NCBI GenBank assembly: GCA_025558095.1
Contig: JAIVFI010000008.1
Location: 310,001 to 374,000, forward strand
Origin: Hyaloraphidium curvatum
Taxonomy: Eukaryota > Monoblepharomycota > Hyaloraphidiomycetes > Hyaloraphidiales > Hyaloraphidiaceae
Direction: 5' to 3'
Length of the DNA stretch: 64,000 nucleotides
In this document: one piece after another, positions 8,270 through 19,800 of the stretch
Layout: every line of letters begins with the position of its first letter
Numbering within the stretch: the first letter of the stretch is position 1
Position numbers and translations under genes: made by a program
The notes under the pieces: generated by a model
Databases searched by the model: none
Told to the model about the DNA's origin: nothing
Seen by the model: only the letters and a program-made list of their open reading frames with translations

Positions 8270-10822
8270 GGAATCAGATCTGTAACGCCCGCGGATACGA
8301 AAGCTCTACCCAGATCCCAATTCAACTGTTCATGTAGTCCTCGATTACACTATTCTCTTTCCGTATCTTCACGCCTCGTCCTTAAAATCGACCTAGAGGA
8401 CCGCGTCGCGCGATATACATGGCTTCTGCCGTCGGTCTGCGTCCCCATCCTTTGGTCTATATGAATAGCCCGCCAGACAGGGCGTCGATCTGCTCCTGCT
8501 CGTGGAACTGTGCTTTTCCGTCCCTATGTCGGCCTCCTGGCCTGATCTTGATGTGATCGGGTCTTTGACGATTCCGAGGCACTCTGATGGCAGACGTCGG
8601 TTGCTCCCAAACAACCCGCTGAAGCACAAACCACCCTCACGGGACAGCGACTCTTTGCTCGTCTGCAGCGCCAAGAAACTCAAGGCGCACTTTCCGAGCC
8701 CCTGCTGGACGACCTTTCGGCTATCGATCTCTTGTCACGCTCGCTCACAACTTTGCCTACCGCCTCCCCTCCCCGACCATTGTTTGTTCACCAACTCTGC
8801 TCGCGGGAACCCTGCTCTTCGACTTTCTTCGGCTAGGTGAGTTTTGATCGACGTCGGCAAGGGACGGAAAGTGCGCCAAGGGTATCGAGGCGCTCATACG
8901 GGTTCATGGTTACCCCGGAACTGGTCACCGTGAGTGGTGACCCGCTAAGGACTTCCCGTAGAAGTCCTAGGGAGTGATTGCCGGTAGAAAGCGTCGAGGA
9001 GCTCGGCGTATGATCACTCTACGACCACAAGGTAGTCCCATCGCGCTTGCCCCTCGCCAAACCGCCCGCAAACAGCCAAACCTCCGAACCCCTCACACGC
9101 GCTGCAGAGCACGGCGCGCCACGCTGTGCATCGGTTTTCATTCAGCTGGTGCATTTCTCGGCGCCTCCGCGGGTGATGGCGCCGGGATTCGGTCGCGAGG
9201 CGGTGCCGGAGACCGTTGGGCCCTCCCGCGGTCAGGTGCGATCGTCGGCGGCCGCAGGCCTTGCCGGCGGTGCTTGACCAAGCGACGCGGCTGCGCACAC
9301 CGCGGCGGCATCGCGCAGGCTCGTGGTGCCCGTCGATTGGTTTCTGGCGCGACGGTGGTCGACCCCGGGCAGATGCCAAGTCGGGCGCTGGCCGTCGGCG
9401 CGGCTCTCCCGTCGTTTTTTGCTCGGAGATTTCTTTTTTAGAGCCGCTCAGGAAGAATGTCGGCGTGGATTTGTCTTGGGCGCCTTCTTCCTGTGCCGCC
9501 GGATGGGGTGTGCGCCCAATGCCATTTGTCGCTGCCTGCGGAGCTTTGAGCGCCGCCGGTTCGACCCCCTGCCTGTGCGGCCTCGTCGCCGCCGGCGGGG
9601 GCTGGATGGCCGCGCTTGCGTTGCTGTTCTTGGCTGCGACGAGGTACCCTGTCGAGGGGACTCCGAGCCACCCTCTCTGGCGGCGGCGAGACGCTGGGGC
9701 CCGTGTTGCACTGCTTCTGCGGGACGTTTCTTTCCTTTTGGTACAAGTCGGCGTCTCCCGGGCACGATTCTGACGCGGCGCTGCGGAGCGCGGCTCCCGC
9801 GACGGCACGCCGAGGACCTCGATCGCATCCGGCAGAGCGCCCTCTACTCCCCTTCCGGTTGGCGTATATCTGCAGCAGAGTGCCCGTGAACCGCAAATGT
9901 GAGTGTCCGCGCCGCGATGCTCTCCGTGGCGTCGGCTGACTCGCTCGTCGTCGCTAGGAACCGCATCCGCCCCTTTCGCGATTCCTCTGCGTTGCGGCCC
10001 GCTGCTCATTCCTGGACCCATTTGGATACCCGGACCGTCGTCAAACCCGCGCCACCGCTGATCGGGCACACTGCCATTTCTTCCGTCCGTGCGCGAACGG
10101 GCAAACCCCGGCTAGGGGCAGCTCAGCGGCCGCGACGGCGGTGTCATCCGGTCCCCGTCTACTCGCTTCCTCTCTCGCTATTGCTCGCCATTGTAGCGAT
10201 GGAGTAGTTGGCTGGCTTGCTTCTCGGACACGGTAGCTGGACGGGTGACGTGGCGGGCGTCGCTCTCGCGCATGTGGCGGATCTTCTTCGTTTCGAATTC
10301 TAGGACGTTTTCTTTGTTTTGAGGGAGGATCTTTTGCCTCGGAAGCGGCTTGCATGTAGCTCGGACGCGCCTGTGGCGACCTGATGCTCGTGGGACCAGG
10401 ACGCCTCTTGCAAACAAGGTCAACAAAGGACTCCCCCCGTGTCGTCTTTCACGCACCAGACCTCCGGCGCCAGCAGTCGCGTAAGTTTCCGAGCTTTTTT
10501 GTCTTGATCTGCGACTGGCGCGGCCGGGCAGCGCCGCGGAGGGGGGGGGTTTGGCCTGGGGCGACCTCCATCTCGGGCACTTCATGCCCGGCCATCCGCG
10601 CCTGCCGCCGGCGGAGACCCGGTCTGGCCCGGTTCTGCGACCTTTGGGTCGCAAGCTGCGGTTTGCGGGGGCTCCCTCGGCCGCGGCGGTCCGTGCAGCC
10701 GGCGCTCGGGCCCGGCCGGCAGAACCTTTCGCCGGACTTTGCTCACGGCCGTTCCCGCGCCAGATCTCTGCGACCTCGTGCTCTTCACCGTGTTCTGATC
10801 TCATCTTTTCCGGATTCTGACC
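8270..10822. other. 2.5-kb region without a recognised gene
   Basis: No frame here shows a recognisable protein. A possible coding stretch lies at about 8600-8835 and ends at a good 5' splice signal (CTAG|GTGAGT at 8836), so a spliced leader or upstream exon of the downstream giant gene is conceivable. Two tandem perfect hairpins lie at 8923-8968. From 9000 to 10800 the sequence is GC-rich with several frames open on both strands, none with protein-like motifs. Confidence 0.4.
8923..8968. ncRNA. Two tandem perfect stem-loops, candidate structured RNA
   Basis: The first hairpin has stem GGTCACC/GGTGACC (8923-8929 with 8936-8942) and a 6-nt loop. Five bases further, the second has stem AGGACTT/AAGTCCT (8948-8954 with 8962-8968) and a 7-nt loop. 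Both stems are perfect 7-mers. No RNA family is recognised. The position inside the block that carries the Fanzor-like gene makes a guide-type RNA worth considering, but known Fanzor guide RNAs usually lie at the 3' end of the nuclease gene, which this does not. Confidence 0.35.
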
Positions 10823-13800
10823 ATGGCCGGGGCCGCCGAGGCCGCAGTCGACCTGCCCGACCCGGGTGCTGTTCCGCCCGAGGACATCAGCGCGGCGCTT
10901 CAGGGGGCGCCGACGTCCGTCATCTTGGGCTTTTTCGACGAGATGTACGACAAGACGTCCGAGGCCGCGGCGCTGCGGCTCGAGATCTGCGAGCTCGTCG
11001 ACCCCGAAGACGGCACGTCGCCCCGCAGGGCCGTTCCCCGGGGGAAGGCAAGCAAGATGGACATCCATGCGCGCAAGACGGCTGAGGAGGAAGTGACCGC
11101 CAAGCGAGCGTCGGCCCTCCGCGACGGCGGCAAGTGCGACTACGAGGGCCTGTTCCAGACTTACTGCCGGGTCCGCGCCGCGGTTCTGGACAAGCGGGTG
11201 GCTCAGTACATTGCCCGAGAACGGAGAACCGAACGCAGGGTGCAGATTGAACTCGCGAGGCAGCTCAAGGCCGAGGCCCGGGACGCGAGGAGATCCACCA
11301 GGGTCGAGGATGTCGCCGCGGGCAAGGTGGAGCACCCTGAGCATCACCCGCGCCGCGTTAGCTACGATGCTTCGACCGCGGCTGTGGGTCTGTGCATGGC
11401 CCTAGGCGTGTTGCTCGGCTTTGCGGCGTTCTTGGATATCACGATGCAGTCAGTTGCCGGCATCGCCAAGGGAGTGGCCAAGGGAGCCTTCGAAGGGGTC
11501 GCCGCCGCTGCCAAGGGTCTTTGGACGGCTCTCGTTACCCGGCGAGTCGCCGCCGCTTTCCTGGCCGTCGTCGCGCTTCTGGTCGCCGTCTTTCTCGTCG
11601 GACACGGGAGCCCCGACTGCCGCTCGAGCGACTTCCCCGCCTTACCTGCGCGAATCTCTGGGTCGTTGCCGAACTCGACAAGATCTGTGCACCGCCTCGG
11701 AGCTCACGTCGCCCGGCCGTCCTCACCATCCGCATCGTTGCATGGGGACGCCAGCGGGGTGCGACTCGTTCGCCGCGTCGCTCCGACCCCTGCCAGCGGC
11801 CCGGGACCCGCGCACCCGGCGCAGCCTGTCGAAGTGCAAGGGGCCGGCGCCAAAGATGTCGCGCCGTCTGCGGCGCCGTCATCACGGTCTCGCCCGGCCC
11901 AACGCCTCGGGTCTCCTCGCGCGGCGCGCGCCGCCGAGAAGTTGCTGGGGCGTCACACCGCAGCCGGTGGGTTTTGATCGCTCCGGATCGCATGGAGCTC
12001 GCAGCATTGACGCTCCCCACTCGTCCGCTGGCGCAGACGTCGTTGCCATGTGCGATGCCGAGCTCGCCAGGCGCGCGCAGGCCGAGCTTGCCCGCACCCA
12101 GCTCCGCCACGCTGTCATTGCCTTCCAGCTCAGGGACCGCATGTGCGACCGTCCTGGCAAGCTCGACTACCTGACCGGTGAGCTGCCATGTGGGCCCTTC
12201 GGTGCCATCTCTGACATGCCGCCTCTCTTTGTTCAGATTCCGAATGGGGAACGTTCGTCGGCGCCGCGCTCACCTGGCGCCTCAAGATGTCGGGCCCCTG
12301 GCGTCCGGCCTCCGCGGCGCCCTCCGCCGCCGTCGCCGATGCTACCGCACACGACCACCAGTGTGGTGTGATGGAGACGCCTCCGGCCTCGTGGACACCC
12401 CCCGTCAGGCCGGCCTCGGGCGCCGCGCTCATCCCGGCTCCGTCGTTGACCATCCACCCTCCCTCCGAGCCGGACGCCTCCGCCGCCGAACCCGCACCGC
12501 GCGCTGCCGATGCCGGGCTTGCCGCAGGGCCCGGGCCACTGGCTGCCGACGCTGTTGCGGCCAAGGTCGTCGCCGGAGCTGTCGACAATGCGCCCGCGCC
12601 CTGGACCCCAGCCTCTCGACCAGCTCCCCGACCTCCCTCCCCCACCCCCGCCGTTTCTGCGGTCGTGGCGGCAGGCCCAGAGCGCCGCGACGGAGACGAC
12701 GACCCCCCGACGCCCCTCACCCGGCCGTCGTCGTCTGCTTGGCGAGAGGGCGGAAGCCCCGCAGTCGCGTCGGAGGCGGCGCCGCCCAGCGGACCTCCTC
12801 TTCATGACGCGGGCGCGCGCTCTCTGCCTGTTGCGGGTGGCGCCGACGACGAGCCCGCTCCCCGGGTCCCTTGGAATGGACCGCTCTCGCGGTTCACCTT
12901 GGCCGGCCCGTGGACCGCCGCCGAGGCGGGCGAGGTCGACGAGCCGGAGGTGCTCTTCATTCTGCACCTCCCGTCCGACGTTGTGGCTGGGCACAACGCC
13001 TCGCGCGGGGTTGAGATCTCGATGCGCGCCTCGGATACGGTGTCTGATCTCCAGGTTCGTCGCGATCCATTCCTGTCGAGGCGCAAGCAGTTGACGCCCT
13101 TCCTACGCCCATTCCCGATCGCCACAGGTCCTCGTCGCAGACCGCATCGGCTGCCGTGTCTCTGCCGTCGACCTCTTTTCCGACCACCATCGGCGCAGGC
13201 GACTTTGCCCCGCAGCGTCGCTGGGCCAGTGCGGGATCCAGGCCGGCAGCTCCGTCTTTGCCCGCCGGCTTCGCAAGTTCACCCTATTCGTCTCCTCCTT
13301 CCCCATCACCCTCAGCGACGGCCTGCACTCGCTGAACAAGACCCTGACGGTCCGCGTGGGCTCCGACTTGCGGATCTCGGCGCTCAAGGTGGGCCAAATT
13401 CTCACCATGGCACCCGGCTGTCTTGCTGACCTCCCAATCCGCGCGCAGAAATCCGTCGCAGCCCGCCTCGGCGTCCCCAAGACGTCCTTCTACCTACGCA
13501 CACGGAGCGGCCTCGTCCTGGAGAAGGGCGGGCAGGTCGGGGACGAGCAGGTCGGGGACCTGCTCTGGAACGAGGCCACTCTCTTGGCCACCGTCCGCCT
13601 ACCCGGCGGGGCCAAGAACGCGACTTCGAGCGGAGGAAGGCGGGGGAGGGGAGGCAGGGGCGGTGGTCGGGGTGGGAGGGGCGGCCAGGTGCCCAAGACG
13701 CCCAAGCGGGTTCGGTCGGAGGACGAGGACGAGGGCGACGACAAGGAGAGCGACCCGGATCCGGAGGTGACGACTGGCGGCAGGGGGGTGGGCACGGAAC

Positions 13801-16800
13801 GGACCTCGCGCAGGGCGGGGTTGCGGAACGCCAATGCTGGTGCCGCGCCCGGCCCCTCGGTCTCGCCCGCGCACTCCACCCCGGCCGCGGCTCCGTCTCC
13901 CTCCGAGCCCGCTTCCGGCGCAGCGGCACCCACAGCTGCAGCACCACCTCCCTCGGCCCCCGCCGCCGGCAAGCCCCCCCCGCGCGGCCCTCGCGTCGAG
14001 CTGCCGGCCATGGACACCCACGAGGGCACGACGGCGCGGGCAGGCGGCAAGGGCGGCAAGAAGAAGGCCGGCGGCGGCCTCACCGGCACGCTGACGGAAG
14101 GCGAGGTGCAGACCATCGGCGGCAAGCACAGCGGCGGCAAGACCGCGACCAACAAGGAGATCTGGCCCGTGGCGATGAAGCTGCACGGCGGCGCATCGTA
14201 CCGCCTGCAGATCGACGACCACCTCGCCCGGCGGCGCATTCCCTTCAACCGGATCTGTTTCTACGTCGACGCGTCAGTGATCCTGCATTCCATCCTCGGC
14301 TCGGATTACGAGGCCAAGGCGCGGCAGGCCCTGGCGCCGCTCCTCTTTGGGCGTGCGGACTCAATGACCCTGCCGCCGGCTGACGAAACCCTCCCCTGGG
14401 TGGAGGACAGCCTGGGGGAGCTCGCGCGCGCGTTCGTGGACAAGCTTAAGCGGCTGCTCAGGGCGACGCCGGCATCGCGCGCCCGCGGCGACACCGTTGT
14501 GGTCTACTTCGAGACCGGGGCGCCAAAGCCGTCCGCGCAGGGAACACAGGCCCGCGCGGGCAAGCACCCGATCGCGTTGCCCGGGGCAGCGGACGCGGAG
14601 CCGTGGCAGCTGGTGCCGGAGGTGTTCGACGGCCAGCAGCAGCAGCAGCAGCAGCAGCAAGGAGGCGCGTTCTACGCCCTGCGGAAGCAGGTGCACGAGG
14701 CCGAGAAGCGCGGGACGGCCAACTCGGAGAGCTTCAACGGCGCCCTCAAGGGCTTCCTCAAGGTCGCGGGCAAGCCGGGCGCCGACGGCGTGCGCAAGGC
14801 CTTCGACCGGCCGGATGATCGTACAGGTGCCAATCGTGGGTCTCGCCGTGGACCACCCCCCGAAAACGGCTCCCGCTCACCGCCTCCATCTCATTCCATC
14901 CAGGTCTAGCAACGGCTCGCGCCGGCCACGTTGCAAGCTCCGCTCGCCTCGGGCCGGGCCTCATGCTCGTCCTCTCGCGCCTCGTCCGCGACCGCCTCCA
15001 GGCTGCACACGCCATGTTCGGCGCGACGGATGTTCAGCTCGTGGTGGCCGAGGCCGACGGCCATTTTGTCCGCGACGCGGAGCTGCGGTTGGATGCCCAC
15101 GGCCAGCAGGAGCTGCGGCTGGTCGTCACGAGCGACCGCGACCCCTTGTACATGGCCGTCCGCGAGGGCGCCATACACGGGATCGCCGATCTGTTCACCG
15201 ACGTCAAGGGGGCGACGCCGAGCCTGTTCCTGAAGCAGGATATCCTGGCGCACCTGGACGTGACCGCGGAGGAGCTCAAGGCATCGGTGCTCGTGGCGGG
15301 AAGCCACAACACGACGAGCCACTTCATCGTGGGTGTCGTTGATTCGGAGCTTTTGCGATCAGGCTGAAGGGAACGGCGGCTCACTGTCCCTCCCCGCAGG
15401 GCGCCAAGCGGTTCCGGGACGTGCTGCGGGCGAACAAGGCGATCATTGACGCCGCGTGGCTCCAGGCGCGGGAAGCTGTTCCGGGGTCCAGCTGGATCCG
15501 CACGTGCCTGGACATGGTCGTGCAGAACAACCTCGTCACCCCCAAACCCCGCGATCTCATCGCGGCCGACAAGGAAGAGCTGGTCCGCATCTACCACGAG
15601 ACCGAGGGCAAGCGGGCGGACGGGACGCCGCAGCGCCGTCTCCGGCTTCCGCTCGACGTCGCGCCGTCGGCGCAGGCCATGTTTCCTCTCCTCGTGCCCC
15701 TGGCCGAGGTCTTTGCCATGGAACCACTCGCAGCGGACCACCGGAAGGCCTTGGAGGCCCGGCGGAACGAGCTACGGAACGATCTCCGGAAGTTTGACGA
15801 GCGCTACGAGCCAGGGGAGAAGCTCATAAAGGCGGACGCCAAGACGCGCGAGAACATGCAGAAGGAGCTCATCGACGTGCTCGAGAGGCTCGGGGAGCAG
15901 CCCGTTCCGGGCAGCATCGCCGGGACCCCGTCTCCGAGGCCCCGACGGCGACATCAGTACGTGAGCCTCAAGGTGGGGAGCGAACGGCGGCGCTTGATGA
16001 CCTCGAGCTCACGCACAACCGTCGCCAGGCCGCGCTCGCGCAGCCTTTGCCGGCCGATGCCGCGCCCGGTCCTTCCTCCCCGGCACCGGTGGACCCGCAG
16101 CAGCCGGCCGACCCTTCGGCCGGCGCATCGGCATCGGCCAGCGCGGGCCCGACTTCGGGATCGTCGTCGGGACCGGCGTCCAGTCAGGCCATGACTCCGG
16201 AGCGAGACGCCGCGGTCAAGGTCGCCATTAAGATGGGCGAGGGCATCCAGGCCGCGTTCGAGCGGCGGGCCAAGAACGAGGAAGAAAGGCGCGAGGTCGT
16301 CGGCAAGCATGCCTGGAACGCGGCCAAGGAGGAGCCCGACGGGGACGGCTACATCTTCCTTGTCGGCGGCACCGCGATCCGTTCGACCGCCACGCCGGGC
16401 GCCGCTAGGGACGCGGTGCGCGCGGCAGTCGCGGCGGAAGCCGCCTCCGGGTCTGCTGGCGGGAACTTGGGCGGAAATGCGGCGGCTGCTGCGGACGCAG
16501 GGGCCCCCAGAGGCACCGCAGCGGGAGCTGCCGCGCCGGTGCCCATGGAGGTCGACCCTCCCGCGACATCACCCTCCCCTGAACCGCCTCGGGACGCCGC
16601 GATGGAGGACGCCTTCGCCGCCGGCGCCGGAACTGCAGTGGGTGACGTGCCGATGGACGAGTCGGCGGCGGGTCCGGATCCGGACGACGACGACGACGAA
16701 GCCCCGGAGGACGACGAGACCAGGCGGAGGACGAGGCAGGCCAAGGGCAAGGGGAGGGCCGAACCGATGAACGACCCGCTGCCCACGACTGCGGATCCCC

Positions 16801-19800
16801 GGACCGCGACCACGGAGGCGTTAGGTGCAGGGGAACCCGAGGGCGATCGAGAGGGAGCACCGGAGCAGGGTCGTGGGGCCGAACGGCCGCGCCTGTTGGT
16901 CAGGCTGCGCAAAGTGGACGCCGAAGGCTTGCGCTGGGAGCACGTTCGCGGCGATCACGCGCCGGCGTCGGGCAACTTGCGGGGCGCAGGTCGCCAGGAT
17001 TCGGCTCCCGCGCCCGCGCCCAAGAAGCAGAAGCGCGGCCGCGGGAAGGCCGACGAGGGCTTCAAGCTGGATCCGAAGGACGCCAAGGCGGACGAGGCGG
17101 AGGAGGAGGAGGCCCAAGGCGCGCGCAAGGGCGGTGGTGCTGTCACGATCCCCGGCCCCGTCCTCGACCACCTGGTGCAGCCCTGGTCCGGGCCCGTGAA
17201 GGACTTCATCTGGGCGCAGGTGCGGCAGGGTAAGGGCAGGCCGTCGGACGCGGACATCGAGGACTTTATGCGGAAGCAGCTCGGTCTGATCGGCACGGAG
17301 AAGCAGGCCGAGGTCGAGCTCGCGGAGAGGCGCAAGTTCGGCGACTTCATGGCGCTGGCGTTCCGCACGCAGCAGAGGCTGCTCATGGCCGGGAACGCCG
17401 CTTTTCGGATCGTCTTGGACACGTATCTGCACTTGGACGAGGAGCAGCGGGCTGCGTGGTTCCCGGGAGTGCCTCCTTCTCTCAACTGCTCCGATCCGGA
17501 AGCCCTAATTGATAATACGTACGCGGCGGTCGCCACCGCGCTGAGGCTCGAGGGCGGCGGAGATCCAGCTCGATTGGGTTCGGGGATCCCCGAGATCCGC
17601 GCCTTCCTTAGGGAGCTGGGCAAGGAGCTGACGTGGATCGGCCTGCAACCGGACGAGGACCCAGTGCGGATCCGCAGCGGCTTTGAGGAGTGGCTGAAGC
17701 AGAAGAAGGCGGCAGCGAAGGTTGCCTACGCGAAGGACTTGGCGAAGAGCGGCAAGCCACCGCGCGCGCGCAACCCCCATCTGGAGCGGGCGGCGGAGAT
17801 GGAGGTCGGAACTCTGTGCCGCATTTTCCCGGACCTCGCGCGCGAGTACCTGGACCAGCCCATTTCGCCGGACCGGGAGGACGGAAGGAAGCGGCTGTTC
17901 CTGCAACGCAACATCCTCCGGCTGGCGCCGCTCAAATCCTGGAGTCCGCGCGGAGCGGATGGCCAGGACCGTGCGGACGAGATCCTCGGGCTGCCTGCCG
18001 AGCTGGCATTTGCGACGGACGAGGATGCGGGACCCGACCGCACCGAGATCCCGGCGCCGCAGCCCGTGGACCCCGACCTTCGGCACGAGTATCGGCAGGC
18101 GATGCGGGAAACCAGCATCGCAATGGGCAGCGATCGCCTCCTCATCGCGATGCAAGAGGCCGCCGGCAGGCAGCTGCGCGGCCTTGCCTTTGTTGATTTC
18201 GTGGAAACCAGGTTCCGCGTGCTCGCCCGAGAGCCTGGGCTGGCCTTCCACCGCGGCGGCGCCCTGGACGATCCCACCCGCCGCTTCGTGTACGGGGACC
18301 TGTCGGCGCCGGACTTTGACCCCTCGCTTCCCGTCACGCTGCTCTTTGGGAACTGCCCCAAGCTCGACGTGCTCCTCGGTTCCCGCCGCCACTTCCTCAA
18401 CCCGACCAACAAGCTCCTGTTCAACGTTCTCAACGTCGTCGCCCTGCACCGGCTGCAGAACGCCCTCGAGCGTGCCAAGGTGGGCTCCCCGTCGCTCGGA
18501 AGCACGCACACCCTCACCCGTGCTGACACATCGACGCAGCGCGGCGATCCCGGTCGGTACCCCGCCGAGGTCCTGGAGAAGGACATCAAGGCCATCAAGG
18601 CTGACATCAACATGATCAAGGAGACCGAACCCCTCAAGGACCCCGACGATGCTCACTGGGAAGCGGCGACCGCCGCGCGCTGCCGCGTTCTGGGCAACAT
18701 TGTGTTCGCGGACGTCAACAGGATGTGCCCGATGCTGTTTGTGGGTGGCGACAATTGCCGTAGCATTCCAAGCGCTCGACTGACGCCTTCGCGCAGAACG
18801 ACGGCGACGAGTGCTGCTGCTGCGATCTCCCCCTAATGCTCCGCGTCGGTCGGGACAAGGCCCCCGAGCTCACCAAGGACGAGGCTCGCCGCGCGATGGC
18901 GCTCCACCGCCGAATGCAGCTCGAGTTCCTGCGACACGAGCTCCGAGCCTTCCACCCTGCGTTGGTCGTGGGCCTCGGCGTCAACATGCGCAAGGTGCTC
19001 GACGCCGCCTCTGGCGACCGCGACGTCCCGACCACCCCGCTCCCCTTCTCCACGGGCGGCGTCGCCAGCCTGCGGCTGCAGCCCGTCACCAACGACGACC
19101 TCCTTCCCCCGACGGACTTCGAGGTCGCCATGGCCCCGCACCCGATATCGGGGGTCAAGCTCCCGTCGCACCTCGCGGATTCCATCACCGCCATCAACCT
19201 CATCCCGGACCCCTCCCTCGTGCCGGGCGACGCCGCCGTCGTCGGTCCTTCCTGGCGCGCCGTGGCAAACATCGACGAGGGTGCGCGCCTGGCGATCGAG
19301 CGCCTGCTCCCGAGGGTCTACCGCAACTTCCCGGACACGGACGCCTCCGGGACCCCTCTCATGGTCTCGCTCGCCGCCGCATCGCTGGCGATCTCGGACT
19401 CGTTCATCGAGCACGACACCATGCACCACTCCTACAAGCTTTTCCCCGGGGTTTTCGCGCAGATCCATTCCTCCCGTCTCGTCTCCACCCTCACGCGCCT
19501 CGCCCGCGACGGTCTCCGCCGCCTGGTATACAACAAGGCGCACGCCTACCTCTCCAAGGCGTTCGCGCCCGGGGTCCCGCGCGGGCTCATCAACGCCCTG
19601 GCGTACCGCCTCCGCTGCGTCCTCGTTCCGCCGAAGCGCGGCGGCGCGCGCGCGATCGCGGCCGAGGAAGAGGGAGACGAGGAAGCAGAGGAGATTGTGT
19701 TCGCCGGGGTGCGCCAGGCCGCGGGCGACGACGACGCGGACACTGCCGGGGCCGTGACCGACGAGACGCCCGCCGAGACCGTGCTTGACATCTACGCCCG

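Noticed and set aside
9014-10069. Minus-strand 351-codon frame in the gene-free part of the insertion
   Set aside because: Arg/Gly/Pro composition in all frames and no motif; looks like chance opening in GC-rich DNA.
13610-13690. Glycine/arginine codon repeats as a CRISPR-like or satellite array
   Set aside because: The repeats are in-frame RGG codons of the giant gene, irregular in length and without spacers.
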